DNA from: Lachnospiraceae bacterium NE2001
GTDB lineage: Bacteria > Bacillota > Clostridia > Lachnospirales > Lachnospiraceae
Assembly: GCA_900110635.1 (NCBI GenBank)
Contig: FOEK01000004.1
Span: 121,987-185,986, forward strand
Reading direction: 5' to 3'
Length of the DNA stretch: 64,000 nucleotides
Each line of letters opens with the position of its first letter. The stretch's first letter is position 1. The position numbers and the translations under genes are program-made. Shown piece after piece: positions 36,624-46,800 of the stretch. The notes beneath the pieces are model-generated. The model worked only from the letters and a program-made list of their open reading frames with translations, made no database searches and was not told the DNA's origin.

Positions 36624-38144
36624 CTAGAGAATCTGGAGGCGGTAGCTGATGATGAGCAGTGCCGCAATCAGCAGCACCATTGCGATAAGCTTCTCGATGT
36701 GCTTGCTGCGTTCGATGAGCATATTGGCGATAAACTCACGGATAAGGGCGTTAGTGTAGAAGTACCACTTGGTCTTGCTGCCCACGCCTGTGGCTGGGAT
36801 GCCAAGAGAGCTGGCGATGTTGCCGCTCCTGAATACGTGGTAGCCAGTGGTTGAAAATGCTATATTTACTGACTGTTCTTTCAATTCTTTCTTTGAGCCT
36901 TCAGTTAAATCTTCTGCTAAATCATCTTTCGAGCCATTAGCGGATTCGCAGATTTTATCGTAGGAGAACTGCATATTCTCCCGAGTGCTAGTGGACTTGT
37001 TCTCCAGGATTATATGAGAATCGTCGATACCATTTTCCTTAAGGTACTGAGCTATTGACTCAGCCTCGGATATTACTTCGTCTGCCCCCTGACCACCAGA
37101 CGCAACGAAGGTAAGGTCTTTTCCTGTGGCAGACTTCTGTTTTTCAGCAAACCACAGTGCTCTGTCAGCGCGCCCTTTTAGTAGTGGTGTCACTGTTCCA
37201 TCCTGACGGATAGCACAGCCGAGAATTATCATATAGTCCTTGTTGAACTCCGGAACGTGTCGCTGAGCCCGCGCGGTGCAGATATAGGTACCAAGCATCA
37301 TACATTCCAGGTACGAAAGCAGGGTATATATTAATGCCTCAACGAATACCGACACGTGAAACCAGGAATAGGAGTTTACATCAACAAGCAGGTTAAGAAT
37401 ATAGACCGAAAATATACCAAAAAAAGTGAGCACCATAAGACCAATCCCCAGGAAGATTCCCAGTGCATTGGTGAGACTCCGTCCCTCATGACGTATCAGC
37501 GCTATATTGCTTACAACCAGGAAGATAGCCAGCAGAAGTATAAGTGGAAATACAACCATGGCAAATGTCATAAAGGCACTGAGTATATCGGCGTACAATG
37601 CATATAGCTTGTCCATACCGTCGTATCTGTTGATAAAGGTATTGTAGATCCAGATAAGCAGGCTGATGCCGAGGAATATAATGGCTCCCATATAGAACAT
37701 AAGCCTGTAGGAATACCGCGACCGCTTCTTCTCCTTTTTCATAGAGAAAAATGTATTAACCATCATGATAAGGATGACAGATATAATCTCGTAACGCACT
37801 ATCCCCATATTACTCATAGAGCCCATAAAGCCTTTTTCTGTCACAAATCCCAAATTATCAACCACCAGGTCAATGTCAACAGGATGTGAGTTCGGATCCA
37901 ATTTATCCACTGTTACGGTTACATCTCCTGGTTTTAGAGCAGTGAACCCTATAGTTGTATTCCCCGTCCTCTCATCAAAAGAGATGCCCTCGACCTCGAG
38001 GACATCTTCTTTATCTATTGCGATACCCGTCTCATCCACTTCATCAGTGTAAACATATAAAGTATATGAGCCTCGGATCACGTAAACATTTATAATTGTG
38101 AAAAATATGAGCAGCAGTATTGCCACACTTATTTTTTTAGTCAT
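36624..38144 (-). CDS. Membrane protein with C-terminal DUF218 (YdcF/SanA-like) domain
   Basis: I start at the ATG at 38144 (MTKKISV, 506 residues), preceded by AGGAG; the earlier ATG has no such site. TM1 is at about 5-22. An extracytoplasmic beta-rich domain (about 25-115) with Ig-like strands follows. There are then about five TM helices to residue 285. The DUF218 domain (about 315-470) shows ILGCAIRQDG, LLKGRADRALWFA, VASGGQGADE, ENKSTSTRENM and FSTTGYHVFRSG. A last TM helix ends the protein. YdcF/SanA-like proteins are linked to envelope integrity and barrier function, but their biochemistry is poorly defined. It is the last gene of the 47665-36624 unit, 49 nt after the 793-residue gene, and is followed by an array of hairpins. 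The extracytoplasmic domain is an unusual addition. Confidence 0.88.
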   Translation of the reverse strand: MTKKISVAILLLIFFTIINVYVIRGSYTLYVYTDEVDETGIAIDKEDVLEVEGISFDERTGNTTIGFTALKPGDVTVTVDKLDPNSHPVDIDLVVDNLGFVTEKGFMGSMSNMGIVRYEIISVILIMMVNTFFSMKKEKKRSRYSYRLMFYMGAIIFLGISLLIWIYNTFINRYDGMDKLYALYADILSAFMTFAMVVFPLILLLAIFLVVSNIALIRHEGRSLTNALGIFLGIGLMVLTFFGIFSVYILNLLVDVNSYSWFHVSVFVEALIYTLLSYLECMMLGTYICTARAQRHVPEFNKDYMIILGCAIRQDGTVTPLLKGRADRALWFAEKQKSATGKDLTFVASGGQGADEVISEAESIAQYLKENGIDDSHIILENKSTSTRENMQFSYDKICESANGSKDDLAEDLTEGSKKELKEQSVNIAFSTTGYHVFRSGNIASSLGIPATGVGSKTKWYFYTNALIREFIANMLIERSKHIEKLIAMVLLIAALLIISYRLQIL

Positions 38145-38193
38145 TGCATCTCCTACATTAAAATACATGCAGCGGGGTATCCCAGCTTGCAAT

Positions 38194-40575
38194 TTATTTA
38201 TTCATTGTTGTATTCTTAGCTGCATGTTTAGCTGGTGCAGGCTTTACCGGAGCCTTCTTAAGCAACTGCGGCATCTTCTCGCCTATTTCACCAAGGGACT
38301 TGTCCTGGAACTCAAGTGTTCTCGTAGCAAAATCTCTGTTTCTAAGATCAAAACGGGTTCTATCCACGTCTGAATAGTCATACATCTTGTTTTTCTTAAC
38401 GATCTCCCTTACATTTGCCCGAAGTTCCCCAAGAGCCTTATTACTTGAAAGGGCCTGGCCCAGATTGTATTTGTATCGATTCATCAGGTAGTTCTGCTTG
38501 AATGCCTTATTACCCTTGAACTGATTTGGATCCTGGTGATGGCCTATCATACTGTAGTCCATCAGTGTATATGTCTCAAGATCTGTGTAGGCCTTTATCT
38601 TCTCTTCCTTGGTCATATCCACGTGGCTGTCAAGCTTCGCCTTCGCATCCATCCCACGGCTTACAACCTCAGCACCGCGCATTACGCCGCGCATATTTGC
38701 CAGATCATCCTTGGTGAGACCGCCGATATTCTTGTCCATAGCCATTCGCATGAGCTCTGGATCACGTTCCATCATCTTCATAGCGCGAGTCATCATTTCA
38801 TTCTTAGCTATAAGGCTGCTGGAAAGTCCCTTCCTATCCTGGTACTTGTATGTGAGCATCTTTATTCCATCTGCGATTATATGTACCAGTGGCTCCTTGT
38901 TGCCAGCCTCATACTGGCGAAATGCATCTGCAGCTTTCTGTCTTCCGACCTCAAAGCCCTTTGCATATTCTTTCACATTATGCTTTTCACTCCGTTCTGA
39001 TGTGAGGTATTCAACAGGTCCGTCAGACGCAAGATATGCGATAGCAATAAAGTCCTTGTCAGACAGATGCTCCTCATACTTGTAGTTACCAATAGCCTTA
39101 AACTTATCTTCGATAGGCTTAAAATCATCCATATAGTTATGACCGCTTCGATGGAAATGATCACATGCTTCAATGGTTCTTTTGGGATTCTGACTAAGAA
39201 CTGCCTCAAGCACATTGTCCAGCCACTGTTCCTTAAACTCAGAAGGAATCCTGGTGGAGTTCTCATTAGTCTTCTTCTGAATCTCATCCATGCCCTCAAG
39301 ACCAAGACGTCTGAACTGGGCCAGTTCAGTGTTGCTGCTTGGACTATTCTTCATATTCAGGTAGTACTTAAGATCTATATCATGACCAAAATCCTTATTC
39401 TCATGTCTGATCTCATTTATCTTATTTACAACCTGCTTGTCAAACTCAACACCTGGAAGCACCTGTGACAGAAGAAGCATAGCATCATCAAAACGCTTCT
39501 GGCCAAACTCGTGTCCTCTTACAGTTGCCCTGTCTAATACATACTTCTTCAGGCTCTCAACCATCTTGTTATGATAGAGAAATATCTTCTGGCCAGGCTC
39601 ATTTGACTCAACTACTGAGACATAATTCTTGATGTTCTTCATCATATTGTCATAATCTTTGGAATTGCCTTTGTGCCACAGTTTCTCGTACCACTTCTTT
39701 TCTTCTTTACCTGTACCAGTAGACTCCATATCCTTAATGATACCACGCATAAACATTGTATCAATTCGTTTGGTATCTATTCTGGCCACATTTGCCATAG
39801 TACTTGGAGTAATCTCCTGGGTCAGTTCCTTATATGCACGACCCAGATTCTCATACTCACGTTCCTTTGCATGCTTTCTGGCAGGACCACCAACTGCAGC
39901 ATAGTTCTGAAGCTCCTCAGAATTAAAAGCTGGTATTGGCTTATGGTCATAGGTCTCAAAGTTCTTAGTGATGTAGCCCATATCGAAGTATTTCTTATCT
40001 TCTGGAGACAGACTTTCTCTCATTTCCTCTGCTGACTTCTCGAAGATATTCATATACTCGCGAGTCTTGTCATCAGACATCTTTTCAGTTAGCTTGAAGA
40101 GAACCTCTTTCCTGAGAGTATTCACCTGCTCATCCAGCGTTGTAGCTTTATTCTGGCTAAATGAAGTGATCAAGGCTGCCTTTTCGTCCTTGTATTTACT
40201 TTCACCAAGACGGCTCTTAACCCTTTCCGTTTCCTTGCCATATTCAATTATAACCTTGCCAACCATCTGGCCAAGGATACGGAAGCCTTCCTTTAGATCA
40301 TTATCAGAACCATTTCCGATTATAAGATCACGGATATCGTCTCGAATGAGTTCCTCCTTACGGTCCTGCTCCGGCAATATTTCAATCTTTTCAGGTATTC
40401 CAGCCTTCTTTCTATCTTTACGGTTCTGCTCTTTAATCTTCTCCTGTTCCTCTGGAGACAGCTTCTCAATCTGCTGCTTCTCCACAGTATCTAAATCCTT
40501 TAAAACGTGCTGTCTTGCACCATACTGCAGGAAGTTCCAAACTCTCTCTTCTTTTGTGTAAGTCTTTGCTGGCAT
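38194..40575 (-). CDS. 793-residue helical protein related to part of the 3090-residue protein
   Basis: A soluble, charged helical protein whose residues about 510-640 (KDFIAIAYLASDGPVEYL...YEAGNKEPLVHIIADGIKML...NEMMTRAMKMM) align well with about 1780-1900 of the 3090-residue protein. The shared GN(K/T)EPLV...GIK stretch is the clearest landmark. The N-terminal 30-60 residues are a charged helix. The C-terminus is Lys/Pro/Ala-rich (KAPVKPAPAKHAAK). There is no signal peptide, TM segment or recognised catalytic motif. The ribosome binding site is AGAGGAA. It sits between the 575-residue gene and the DUF218 membrane protein gene, with short gaps consistent with one transcript from the promoter at 47732-47765. 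Function unknown. Confidence 0.84.
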   Translation of the reverse strand: MPAKTYTKEERVWNFLQYGARQHVLKDLDTVEKQQIEKLSPEEQEKIKEQNRKDRKKAGIPEKIEILPEQDRKEELIRDDIRDLIIGNGSDNDLKEGFRILGQMVGKVIIEYGKETERVKSRLGESKYKDEKAALITSFSQNKATTLDEQVNTLRKEVLFKLTEKMSDDKTREYMNIFEKSAEEMRESLSPEDKKYFDMGYITKNFETYDHKPIPAFNSEELQNYAAVGGPARKHAKEREYENLGRAYKELTQEITPSTMANVARIDTKRIDTMFMRGIIKDMESTGTGKEEKKWYEKLWHKGNSKDYDNMMKNIKNYVSVVESNEPGQKIFLYHNKMVESLKKYVLDRATVRGHEFGQKRFDDAMLLLSQVLPGVEFDKQVVNKINEIRHENKDFGHDIDLKYYLNMKNSPSSNTELAQFRRLGLEGMDEIQKKTNENSTRIPSEFKEQWLDNVLEAVLSQNPKRTIEACDHFHRSGHNYMDDFKPIEDKFKAIGNYKYEEHLSDKDFIAIAYLASDGPVEYLTSERSEKHNVKEYAKGFEVGRQKAADAFRQYEAGNKEPLVHIIADGIKMLTYKYQDRKGLSSSLIAKNEMMTRAMKMMERDPELMRMAMDKNIGGLTKDDLANMRGVMRGAEVVSRGMDAKAKLDSHVDMTKEEKIKAYTDLETYTLMDYSMIGHHQDPNQFKGNKAFKQNYLMNRYKYNLGQALSSNKALGELRANVREIVKKNKMYDYSDVDRTRFDLRNRDFATRTLEFQDKSLGEIGEKMPQLLKKAPVKPAPAKHAAKNTTMNK

Positions 40576-40641
40576 AATCTATTCCTCTTTCATCTTTATA
40601 TATTCACGACCATATCCCCCCTGCATAGATATTGTCATGTT

Positions 40642-42369
40642 TTAGTTATAAATAGTTGGTCTGAGAACCGGAGCGTCCTCCTTCTTTAACTCCTTCTTTA
40701 ACTCCTTCTTTGGTGGATCGTTCTGTAGTTCAGGTGCCTTCTTTGCAATATCCTTCGCTATTTCCTTTTCTATATCCTCACCGATCAGCTTCATAACCTT
40801 GGAGGTAAAGTCCTTGCCCTTTGTGAGCTTATCGTACTGCTTGACAAAATCAGGCTCCCTCATAAGCTTTTCTGTCATTTCATCAAAATGATTCTTTAAG
40901 GCCTTATCATAGGAATCTCCTGGATTAGTCTTTTTGAAGTTCACCAGCTCCTTGTAATGGCTCTTATCCTGACCTTCCTTACGATTCATTTCTATATCAA
41001 TGATAGCTTTAAGCACAAGGCTGGCAATACATTTCTTAACCTCCTGCTTCTTGCTGGCATCCAGCTGCTTCTTCTGATTTTTTGCAATGTTATTATCACG
41101 CTCCAGATCACGCTGATCCTTTACTATACTAAGAGCCTTAAATGCACTTTCAGAAGACCACTCTGAGATATTCTTCTCAATACCGCCCTTCATCTTGCCG
41201 GTTCTCTTCATACGCTCTATCTTATCCCAGGCTTTGAACTCATCATCCATAGCCCTCTTCAACTGCTTCTTAGTGAGAGCAGTACCCTTTGGAAGCCTCT
41301 CATATACCTGCCACATTTCCATTCTGGTACGGAACTCATTTGACTCAAAGCTTCCCAGATCAGCAGTATTCTGTTTTACGATAGGATCAACGAACTCAAG
41401 ACTGGCGGAGTACATCTTTGCAACATCGTCAACATTCTTGTCTTCCTTAACGATAAGCTCCTGCATTCTTGGAAGAAGAACATCGTTATTATACTTATCA
41501 AGCCTCTCCTTGATATCCTTTTCCTTATCGATCAGCTCTCTGGTAAAACCATTTCCCTTTTCAAAACTGGTCTCACCGCTGAGCATATCAGCATAAAGTC
41601 TGTCAGTCTCAAGACCAACCTCGTGGATATCTTGATAGAGCTGGCTGTAGAACTCTTTATCCTCCTTGGTTGCCACATTCTTGAAGAACTTGCTGTTCAT
41701 CATCTTGCGAATCTTCTCTGCGGCATTCAGATAATTCTTATCCTCACTCATCTTCTTGGTGAAATGATTCTTCTTGGTCTCGAAGTCCGCATTCAGATCC
41801 TCCTTGGTGTCACGGCCAAGAATCTTGTTAAAGACAGCCTCAACAGACGCCTTCATATCTGCTTCCTTACGTTCCATTCGATTAACGTCGCCTGTCTTCT
41901 CCATCTCAATGAACTCTTCATCCATTACGATATCGTCGATCATATCGGCTGTGACGTTGTTTAGCTCAAGAGTACCAAATATCTTCTCAACTGCACGGTC
42001 AAACTGCATGGACTGGAATGCTTCTATCTCCTTGTCCATCCTCTTGTCGTGCTCCATATTGAGTCGAATGTTCTCACGCATCTTGCCTATGAAATATCCC
42101 GCCTTGAGAAGATTCTCGATATACTTCCTCTTTTCCTCCTCGTTGGCCTTCTTGATCTCCTGCTCAATATTTCGCTTAGCATCAACGGTGAAGCTATGCT
42201 CCTGATCAAGCATATTCAGTTCGTCATTAATGTCCTGCTTGGCTTTGTCGTCCGTCTCGAAGTTAAGCTTAGCCTTAAGATACCCCTGACGGCGTTCGAT
42301 GGCCATGATCGATTCATTAATTAAATCCAACGCAGTGCTTTTGTCCTGATTCTTGTCCTTGTCTCCCAT
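40642..42369 (-). CDS. 575-residue coiled-coil protein
   Basis: The protein is almost entirely charged helix, starting MGDKDKNQDKST after a GAGAGGT ribosome binding site. Residues about 5-180 are probable coiled coil with many Glu/Lys heptads. About 445-520 (CIASLVLKAIIDIEMNR...EMTEKLMREPDFVKQYDKL) fit the helical module common to the locus: a hydrophobic A-x-x-V/I-L helix followed at variable distance by L-x(4)-P-x-F. The C-terminus is basic and Pro-containing (KKELKKELKKEDAPVLRP), encoded by a short 15-bp tandem repeat. No export signal or enzyme motif is seen. It lies 42 nt after the HD-GYP gene and 66 nt before the 793-residue gene in one operon. Function unknown. Confidence 0.82.
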   Translation of the reverse strand: MGDKDKNQDKSTALDLINESIMAIERRQGYLKAKLNFETDDKAKQDINDELNMLDQEHSFTVDAKRNIEQEIKKANEEEKRKYIENLLKAGYFIGKMRENIRLNMEHDKRMDKEIEAFQSMQFDRAVEKIFGTLELNNVTADMIDDIVMDEEFIEMEKTGDVNRMERKEADMKASVEAVFNKILGRDTKEDLNADFETKKNHFTKKMSEDKNYLNAAEKIRKMMNSKFFKNVATKEDKEFYSQLYQDIHEVGLETDRLYADMLSGETSFEKGNGFTRELIDKEKDIKERLDKYNNDVLLPRMQELIVKEDKNVDDVAKMYSASLEFVDPIVKQNTADLGSFESNEFRTRMEMWQVYERLPKGTALTKKQLKRAMDDEFKAWDKIERMKRTGKMKGGIEKNISEWSSESAFKALSIVKDQRDLERDNNIAKNQKKQLDASKKQEVKKCIASLVLKAIIDIEMNRKEGQDKSHYKELVNFKKTNPGDSYDKALKNHFDEMTEKLMREPDFVKQYDKLTKGKDFTSKVMKLIGEDIEKEIAKDIAKKAPELQNDPPKKELKKELKKEDAPVLRPTIYN

Positions 42370-42411
42370 ATTAAATACCTCTCATAAATAAATGCTACAT
42401 TATGAATAACC

Positions 42412-43821
42412 CTATTTCCAGGCGTTGCTGTTATAGAAATCTTCAAGGATTTCCCCGTCCAGCTTGCCTTCATCCCTCATGCTACGTAGTATAGAAAATG
42501 CTTTCTCCGGCGACATTGCAGGCTTGTATGGCCTGTCCTCTGCCGTCAGCGCATCGTATATATCAATGATCGTGATAAGCCTTGACTCCCAGGTTATCTG
42601 ATCCCCTGAGATACCATTTGGATAACCCGTACCATCTAGGTATTCGTGATGTCTTCCAGCCCAATCTGGTACATCGGCGAACTCCCCTTCGAAGTCCATC
42701 TCCTTCAGCATATTGTAGGTCTCAGTTACGTGAGACATAACTATACGCCTCTCATTGGATGTAAGGTTGCCCTTCTCAACTGTGAGGGCCTCTATATCGT
42801 AATTATCCAGCAGATAGACTGTTCCACCATCATAGGTCTCACACTCTATCGTCGCTATATCCTGAATTCTCTGCCTGGTGTCGGCATCGATGAAGCCCCT
42901 GTTATTAACATCCTTGATAAAGCTGATCGCATCTTCAAGTTCTTTGATATGAGCCTTTGCCCCCTCCAGAGTTCTTCTCTTTTCATCTGCTTCAGATATA
43001 GTCTCTATGGTCTCGCCAAGATTCATCCATTCTCCGCTGGATGCAAGCTCACTGACCAGTGATGAGTCATCCGAATGCTCTGCCTTGCATATCTCTCTTT
43101 CCAGTTCCGATATACGTAGGCGATCCTTCAGTATGCTGACCTCAGCTCGGTGAACAACCTCTTTCTCCTTTCCCGCCAGGCGATTAGGCTTCTCCAGAAT
43201 CCTGTACGGAATTACCAGCTTACCCACGTCGTGAAGCCATATGCTTGCAAGAAACGGTTCAACCTTCTTGGGATCAAGTGGACGTCCCTGCTCCTCCAGA
43301 TATTCCAGATAGCGGGTAGCGTAATTTACCATCTTCTTTGTATGAGTTGCGTTAAAATGTGATCGCTTATCAACTGCTCCGATAAGGACCTTTACAAACC
43401 TCTGAATGAAATGTATCAGCATCTGATTCAGATGGTCGTTCTTCTCACCCAGATCCGTCAGCTCTGTAACATCACTGAACATGACTATAGCAGCGATATC
43501 ATCCTCACGATCACGTAGAGGCGATACCACAAGTCTCAGCTGACGTTCGCTTCCGTCTTTTTTGTAGAAGGGAACTATCTCAGCTATTTTTTCTTTTTTA
43601 TATACAGCAAGAGTGATGCATTCGAAAAATGCATCATTCTTACTGTTCTCACTTATTAGATCTACAATTGTTTTTCCGTAGAGCGTATCCACTCCGATGT
43701 CTAAAACCTCGGAGGCTACGTTGTTATCCATTCGGATGTGACCATCGTAACCGATGATGAATACGCCGTCGGTCATATTTTCGAGCAGATGCTCGAACAT
43801 CAACGCTTCGGTTGGTTTCAT
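42412..43821 (-). CDS. PAS-HD-GYP phosphodiesterase-like protein with a large insertion
   Basis: Residues about 8-120 form a PAS domain (LLENMTDGVFIIGYDGHIRMDN). The HD-GYP part starts at about 145, with H160, LHDVGKLVIPYRILEKPNRL (HD at 197-198), LTSNERRIVMSHV (His364) and the signature HHEYLDGTGYP (391-401), then IIDIYDALTAEDRPYK. HD-GYP enzymes hydrolyse cyclic di-GMP. The metal-binding residues I can see are retained, so activity is plausible. In normal members the segment after KPxxL runs straight into LTxxE; here about 135 residues, largely coiled coil, are inserted between them. The ribosome binding site is GAGGTG. It lies in the operon of the 1271-, 575- and 793-residue proteins, suggesting it senses or signals for that set. 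A role as a scaffold rather than an enzyme cannot be excluded. Confidence 0.93.
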   Translation of the reverse strand: MKPTEALMFEHLLENMTDGVFIIGYDGHIRMDNNVASEVLDIGVDTLYGKTIVDLISENSKNDAFFECITLAVYKKEKIAEIVPFYKKDGSERQLRLVVSPLRDREDDIAAIVMFSDVTELTDLGEKNDHLNQMLIHFIQRFVKVLIGAVDKRSHFNATHTKKMVNYATRYLEYLEEQGRPLDPKKVEPFLASIWLHDVGKLVIPYRILEKPNRLAGKEKEVVHRAEVSILKDRLRISELEREICKAEHSDDSSLVSELASSGEWMNLGETIETISEADEKRRTLEGAKAHIKELEDAISFIKDVNNRGFIDADTRQRIQDIATIECETYDGGTVYLLDNYDIEALTVEKGNLTSNERRIVMSHVTETYNMLKEMDFEGEFADVPDWAGRHHEYLDGTGYPNGISGDQITWESRLITIIDIYDALTAEDRPYKPAMSPEKAFSILRSMRDEGKLDGEILEDFYNSNAWK

Positions 43822-43849
43822 TGCTACTACACCTCATCCACGTGATATA

Positions 43850-46800
43850 TTACATGCCTGGGCCACCAAGACCTGGCTTCTTGTTCTGAAGCTCTGGATT
43901 CTCCTGCTTCTTCTCAGGCTTCTTCATGTTCTCGTTACGAAGCTTCTGCTTACGTCTCTTAGCACCCTCTGCCTTGATGTAATCCTTCTTCATCTTGTCG
44001 ATTTCTTCCAAGGTAAGGGTTTCACCCTTCTTCATTTTTTCCTTAGCCACATCCAAGATCTGCTTATAAACAGGGTGCTTCTTTACAACCTCCAGATCGG
44101 ATAAGGTTGGCTCCATCTTCTTATCAATGGCCTTCATATTCTGTGCCAATGTTTTTCCAGGCTTCATGCTGAACATGCCCTTCTTGGAAAGATCCTCAAC
44201 TCTGGCACTATAGAAGAGTGACTTCGCTATGTTTTCCTCAAGAGCCTTCTGAGCTTCCTTCTGAGTAGCTTCTGCCCCCTCCTTGGTGGCGCTAGGAATA
44301 CTTGCATTCTTTATGATTTCTTCTCTCTCGGCCTCGAGCTGCTCAGCCTTCTCCTCGCACTGCTTCTGCATCTCTTCGGCCTTCTTCTCCATCTGCTTCT
44401 TGAACATATCTTCACGAATCTTCTGGAGTCGGTTTCTTATCTCCTGCTCACCTTCAAGCCTTACTCTTTCAGAATCTTTAACTCTGACAAACTCTCTTCC
44501 ATCCTTTGTCTTCTCTTTTTTACGATTCTTAATCTGCTCAACCTTATAATCTTCATAGTTGAGAGTTGCATTATACGCTTTTAGGGAGAGCATATCATAG
44601 GCTTCCATCTCATCTGCCGTCAGATTTTTTCTTCCGCCTATATTCTGCATAAAATCATCCAATGCCTGAAGATCCTTCATCATCTCCTTGAACTTTGGAC
44701 TCTTCTTACCGAATCTACCCTGTTTTCCAAGCTGTCTGGCATAGTATTTGATGCCCTTTACTTCATCGGCAACCTGGTTAGTAAAATCAACAGTAAGATC
44801 TTCACGCTTGGAGTAACCATTTTTCTCCGAACTCTTTATCTGATCCTTCTTTACCGATGGAGTAGCTATATATGGATTATTATAGTAATACTTTTCTATC
44901 TTTTTACCATCTTTTGAAATCTGCGATCCCGCCATAGAAGCAAGCTGAGCATAGAACCTCATATCTCTGTCCGTATACTTACCGCTCTTCTTCATCTTCA
45001 TGAGAACTTTTTTTCTTTTTTCCCACTCAGGGCCCTTCTTTTCGCCGTTAAACTCGGCGCCCTTTGTCTTTTCGGGATCAGAAAGATTCTGTTCTTTCTT
45101 CTGCTGCTTGAGTGCGGCAATCTGCTGATTCAGTTTATCCTGTTCTTCTTCAAGCTCTTTAAGCCTTGCATCCAGATTATCAGGATCATTATTCGGTTTA
45201 TTATTGTTATTCTCCGGACCATTAGGATTCTCTGCACCTGGCTGATCAGGCTGATCGTCCAGACTATATCTAGCATATGTACCAATACCGTACATATCTA
45301 TATAATGCTCAGGATTAACCTCGAACTTTGTCATCAGGTTATCGAAATCACCCTTAAAACCTTCAGGACCTTTCCTATCCAGGGCACTGAGCATTTTCTG
45401 ATCCCAGTTATCCTCACCCATCTGATACTTTATAGCTGGAGTGAAATCTGAAAATGTCTTAAGATCCTTTATATCCTGAGCAATGTTGTTCTTTATCTGA
45501 GTTCTTTTATTTACTGGAGCCGTTTTAAGTGCATCTATATCAAAATACATCTGAGCAAGAAGCTGTCTGGTTCCAGCATAAGCCAGCTTATTATGCTCCT
45601 CAGTATGATTCTCATGCCCATTCTCCATACCACTATTCTCAGGATCATTTGGATTCATTGGGTTCTTGGTAATATCAACAGGAAGTGGTGCTCTTGGATC
45701 ATCTGGCTGATAGTCAGGACGCGGTCCCCGGTGGTCAGCTCGATTAACCTGCGGCTGAACTGGGTTGACCTGTGGCTGTCCCTGGTTAACCTGTGGCTGT
45801 ACCTGATCAACCTGTGGCTGCTGCTGATTCATCTGAGGCTGCTGCTGGCCTAAATGAATTGGAGCAACCTGAACCTCTGGATGAACCAGATTCATAGTAG
45901 TTAGGTTAAGAGGCATATTTACTGGAACATTTGGATCCGGTGCGATGCCCCATCTGACCATTTCCTGTTCCAGGAAATTCTTTGCACCCTGGGCTCCATT
46001 GTTTGCAACGCCGTTCTTCACGTCGTCTGCCCAACCGTGACTCCACATATTATCTCTTATTTCAGGATTTCCCTGAACGAATCTTTCAAGCGCATCTATA
46101 TCATTTGAAACCTGCTGTTTTCCAGCTGCTATAGCATTCGGATCATTGGTTCCAGCAAGTGCCTGTGTATCCTTATATACCTGATTCAGGAACTGTCCCA
46201 GCATATATTTTGCGCCAGAAACAAAAGGCTGATTCTGCTGCATCTGTTGCTGCTGCATCTGCTGCTGCATCTGCTGTTGCTGAATCTGCTGCTGATTATG
46301 CAGCTGCTGATTCTGAACATTCATCTGATTTTGAATATTCTGGTTCTGCATCTGGTTCGGATTCATCTGGTTTGGATTCATCTGATTTTGATTCTGATTC
46401 ATCTGATTTACCAGATTGGGATCCATATTCAGCTGATTTGGATCTACATGATTCTGCTGATTCTGCAGGTTCTGATTTGGCTGAAGAACCTGAGCAGAAT
46501 TATACACATTAGCAAAATCAACATCCTTTATATCTGCAAATGGATTGAAGAGATTCACGTTAGCATCATCAACGTGAGCCTGATCCTGCTGAACTACATT
46601 AATATCCTTCTCTTCTCTAGGGAATGGATCTGCGTTATTCTGATTATTATTTATCTGATTATCTGCCTGGTTATTTGGCTGGTTATTGTTTACCTGGTTA
46701 TTTGGATTCTTCTGCCTGTTGGCGTTGATCATAGCCTCAAATACACCAGCGTGCTTTAGCATATCGCCAGTAGCATCCATGTCCTCTGCAGCGTATCCAT

